A DNA stretch of 64,000 nucleotides from Luteithermobacter gelatinilyticus (GTDB lineage Bacteria > Pseudomonadota > Alphaproteobacteria > Sphingomonadales > Emcibacteraceae). Both the position numbers and the translations under genes were made by a program. Where the stretch lies: positions 2,052,501 through 2,116,500 of the forward strand of contig NZ_CP040517.1 in NCBI RefSeq assembly GCF_005849285.1. The letters run 5' to 3'. Shown here piece after piece: positions 62,350 through 64,000 of this stretch (positions are counted from its first letter, which is position 1; every line of letters starts with the position of its first letter). The notes under the pieces are model-generated. The model did not search any database. It was not told the origin of the DNA and saw only the letters and a program-made list of their open reading frames with translations.

Positions 62350-63120
62350 TCAGGTGATGCCGAAACGCTGCAGGACTTCGGCAAGGTCAGCCCCGAAATT
62401 TTCTCCCCGGCGGATGATTCCCACCGTCATGGGCAGGGCCCGAAGATCCGGATGATTGAGATCCATACTGGTCAGCAATGCGACGGCCACATCCCGGGTT
62501 GTCGGCATGGCTTTCAGAGCACAGGCAAGATCAATACCCGACAGCCGGGGCATGACTGCCGTGGTAATCACCAGATCCGGGCGAGATTCCAGAATAATCT
62601 CAAACGCCTCAAGGGAGTCCAGTACAGTTGTGACGCGGTAACCGCATTCGGTAAGCTCCCGCCCCACCAGTCGTGCCGCGGACTTCTGCGGCAGGACCAG
62701 AGTGACTTCCTTGTCAATTTTCTTGACTTCACTCACATCAAAAGTGGTGTGATGCGGCAGATTCCTGATTTCTGCGGCCACATCTATTTTGGGTTCGGTC
62801 GGCCCGTCGAGCAGACCGAGGATCTTATCAGCAAACTGCTGAATATCGCGCACATTCTGATCGGTTATATCGTCAATATTCCACAGATAATCATCCAGAC
62901 GCTGACAGATGGAAGACAGACCCGGCAGTTTGACAACCTTGACTTTAAGGCGCAGATTGGACGCATCCTGCGCCAGAAGGTTCCTTGCCTCCTCCCCCTT
63001 GAGTTCGCCACACAGGACCTGATTGATCCGGATTTCAAGACTTCCCGCCACATCACGCGCCTCATCCAGCGCTTCCCCTTCATGCAGCTTTTCAACTTCT
63101 TTTTCTGATAAAACAGCCAT
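62350..63120 (-). CDS. Degenerate response-regulator-like protein
   Basis: This 256-residue protein has a helical N-terminal half (about 1-110) and a C-terminal receiver-like domain (about 139-256) recognisable from PDLVITTAVMPRLSGIDLACAL and VAVALLTSMD. The phosphoacceptor Asp is replaced by Thr187, the N-terminal acidic pair reads PQ (144-145) instead of DD/DE, and the C-terminal Lys-Pro is RR (237-238). It therefore cannot be phosphorylated in the normal way and is likely a pseudo-receiver. No output DNA-binding or enzymatic domain is present. It appears monocistronic. Confidence 0.75.
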   Translation of the reverse strand: MAVLSEKEVEKLHEGEALDEARDVAGSLEIRINQVLCGELKGEEARNLLAQDASNLRLKVKVVKLPGLSSICQRLDDYLWNIDDITDQNVRDIQQFADKILGLLDGPTEPKIDVAAEIRNLPHHTTFDVSEVKKIDKEVTLVLPQKSAARLVGRELTECGYRVTTVLDSLEAFEIILESRPDLVITTAVMPRLSGIDLACALKAMPTTRDVAVALLTSMDLNHPDLRALPMTVGIIRRGENFGADLAEVLQRFGIT

Positions 63121-63164
63121 GAAACCTGCTTTTGCTTCCGTTGTCAGTATTGAACAATCTGATG

Positions 63165-63175
63165 ATTCACTCTAG
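63165..63175. repeat. Half-copy of the AGTGAATTG palindrome
   Basis: ATTCACTCTAG is the right arm of the dispersed palindrome, without its partner, in the gap upstream of the receiver-like gene. Confidence 0.45.
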
Positions 63176-63272
63176 GAACAAGTCCTTAAAATATGCCTAA
63201 CATAGGCATCGGCTTCGACATGACATGACATCAGACGAGGACCGAATGCGATAGCTGCCGCGCCAGAAACCA

Positions 63273-64000
63273 TCAGAGATCAAGGAACTGCCGCAAATGA
63301 TCCCACATCACCTGGCGCAGCGGCGCCGTTTCCCGGTAAATTTCATGATAGGCGCCTTTCACTATATGTATTTCCGCATTGGGCAAGCGCGACAAAAGAC
63401 GGCGCGCGGCTTTGTTGTCCACCAGTTTTTCCTGTTGCGCCAACAGGGCCAGGAGCGGGGTCTGGATGGATTCTGCATATCCCGGCTGCCAAACCGTCTC
63501 CAGGCTTTTCAACGCCGCATCAAGCCAGCCAAACGTGGCCCCGCCGGAATAAAGATCGGGACAACGTTCCAGAATCCGGCGCTCTTCGTCATACCGCCGG
63601 GCATCATGGGTCAGGAGCGTATTGACCAGAAGTTTCAGAACCTCCCTGTTTTTGGCCCCCTGACCGGGGGCATAAACCGCGTCGAATCCCAACCGCATCG
63701 CCAGACGAACCAGCCCCCTGGACAGGGACGAAAAGAAGGGTGGCCCCAGATTAATGCCCATCATTGGTGAGAGCAAAACCGCCTTATCAAAAACCCCCGG
63801 ATGGTCGTAAAGATACCGCAACGCAATATGCCCCCCCATGGAATGCCCCAATATATACTGCGCCCCGCCTGACGATACTGTTTTCCCCTCGCCCATATTT
63901 TTTACCAGACCAAAATGGTCAATCATCCGGTGCAGGTCCGCGATATAATCATCAAACGTTCTGATATAACTTTTCCTGCGATCCTCCAGCAGGCGACTAG
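63273..64000 (-). CDS. Alpha/beta hydrolase, lysophospholipase-like (5' partial)
   Basis: The frame is open to the right edge of the window, so the N-terminus is missing. The visible ~242 residues begin around DDYIADLHRMIDHFG and contain the nucleophile elbow GHSMGG, the acid in QEKLVDNKAAR and the catalytic His in GAYHEIYRE. This layout matches the PldB/monoacylglycerol-lipase group (serine hydrolase on lysophospholipids or monoacylglycerols). No operon partner is visible. Confidence 0.87.
   Translation of the reverse strand, partial: SRLLEDRRKSYIRTFDDYIADLHRMIDHFGLVKNMGEGKTVSSGGAQYILGHSMGGHIALRYLYDHPGVFDKAVLLSPMMGINLGPPFFSSLSRGLVRLAMRLGFDAVYAPGQGAKNREVLKLLVNTLLTHDARRYDEERRILERCPDLYSGGATFGWLDAALKSLETVWQPGYAESIQTPLLALLAQQEKLVDNKAARRLLSRLPNAEIHIVKGAYHEIYRETAPLRQVMWDHLRQFLDL

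Overview
The window looks like the chromosome of a heterotrophic, probably marine alphaproteobacterium. It has three TonB-dependent receptors, many aldehyde dehydrogenases, thiolases and permeases, a quinohemoprotein amine dehydrogenase, and an sRNA resembling the alphaproteobacterial mmgR/suhB family. Order-level placement (Emcibacterales or Kordiimonadales-like) is only a guess. No phage, transposase or CRISPR array was seen.

Layout. 1-8.1 kb: end of an FMN glutamate-synthase-like gene, gabD, a degenerate PEP-carboxylase homologue, an aldehyde dehydrogenase and a GST. 8.4-10.1 kb: an Lrp/AsnC regulator, an AhpD-like protein and a RidA protein. 10.2-26.2 kb: a GntR-controlled accessory region. 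Its core is a heme-oxygenase-like diiron oxidase (HDO) gene plus a Rieske ferredoxin gene, present twice as an apparently perfect 1,417-bp direct repeat (10181-11597 and 17161-18577), each copy with its own promoter and operator. Around them lie a GlcG/HbpS-like protein, an aldehyde dehydrogenase, a TauE-type exporter, an SDR, an FAD reductase fused to a C-terminal Rieske domain, a gamma-glutamyltransferase-family enzyme, a permease, the GntR/FCD regulator and a TonB receptor. Six intergenic sites share the core TGTATACAGT. They lie at the HDO promoters, the glcG-like/ALDH promoter, the gntR promoter and upstream of the receptor, so this reads as one local regulon.

26.9-28.9 kb: a split Aer-like pair (PAS protein plus soluble MCP). 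28.9-35.8 kb: an acyl-CoA operon (two thiolases, DsbA-like isomerase, AMP-ligase, nitronate monooxygenase) divergent from a tandem-domain HxlR regulator. 35.9-42.6 kb: quinohemoprotein amine dehydrogenase alpha, gamma and beta genes with a TonB receptor and an AraC/FeaR-type regulator, but with none of the known maturation genes. 42.6-58.1 kb: a hydantoinase/oxoprolinase operon (one hyuA, three hyuB, NCS1 permease, MFS, small membrane protein), then a TonB receptor and a MalT-like LuxR regulator separated by four helically phased direct repeats. 58.4-64 kb: tRNA-Gln, a nucleotide-sugar epimerase, a YdcF protein, the sRNA candidate, an unknown membrane protein, a TPR protein, a degenerate receiver protein and a partial alpha/beta hydrolase.

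The most novel proposal is the GntR-controlled duplicated HDO-Rieske system. The receptor and permease would import an unknown, perhaps amine-containing, substrate. The diiron oxidase, fed by Rieske ferredoxin and the FAD-Rieske reductase, would oxidise it. ALDH, SDR, RidA and the GGT-like enzyme would process the products. The substrate cannot be read from the sequence. All motif searches and alignments here were done by eye.
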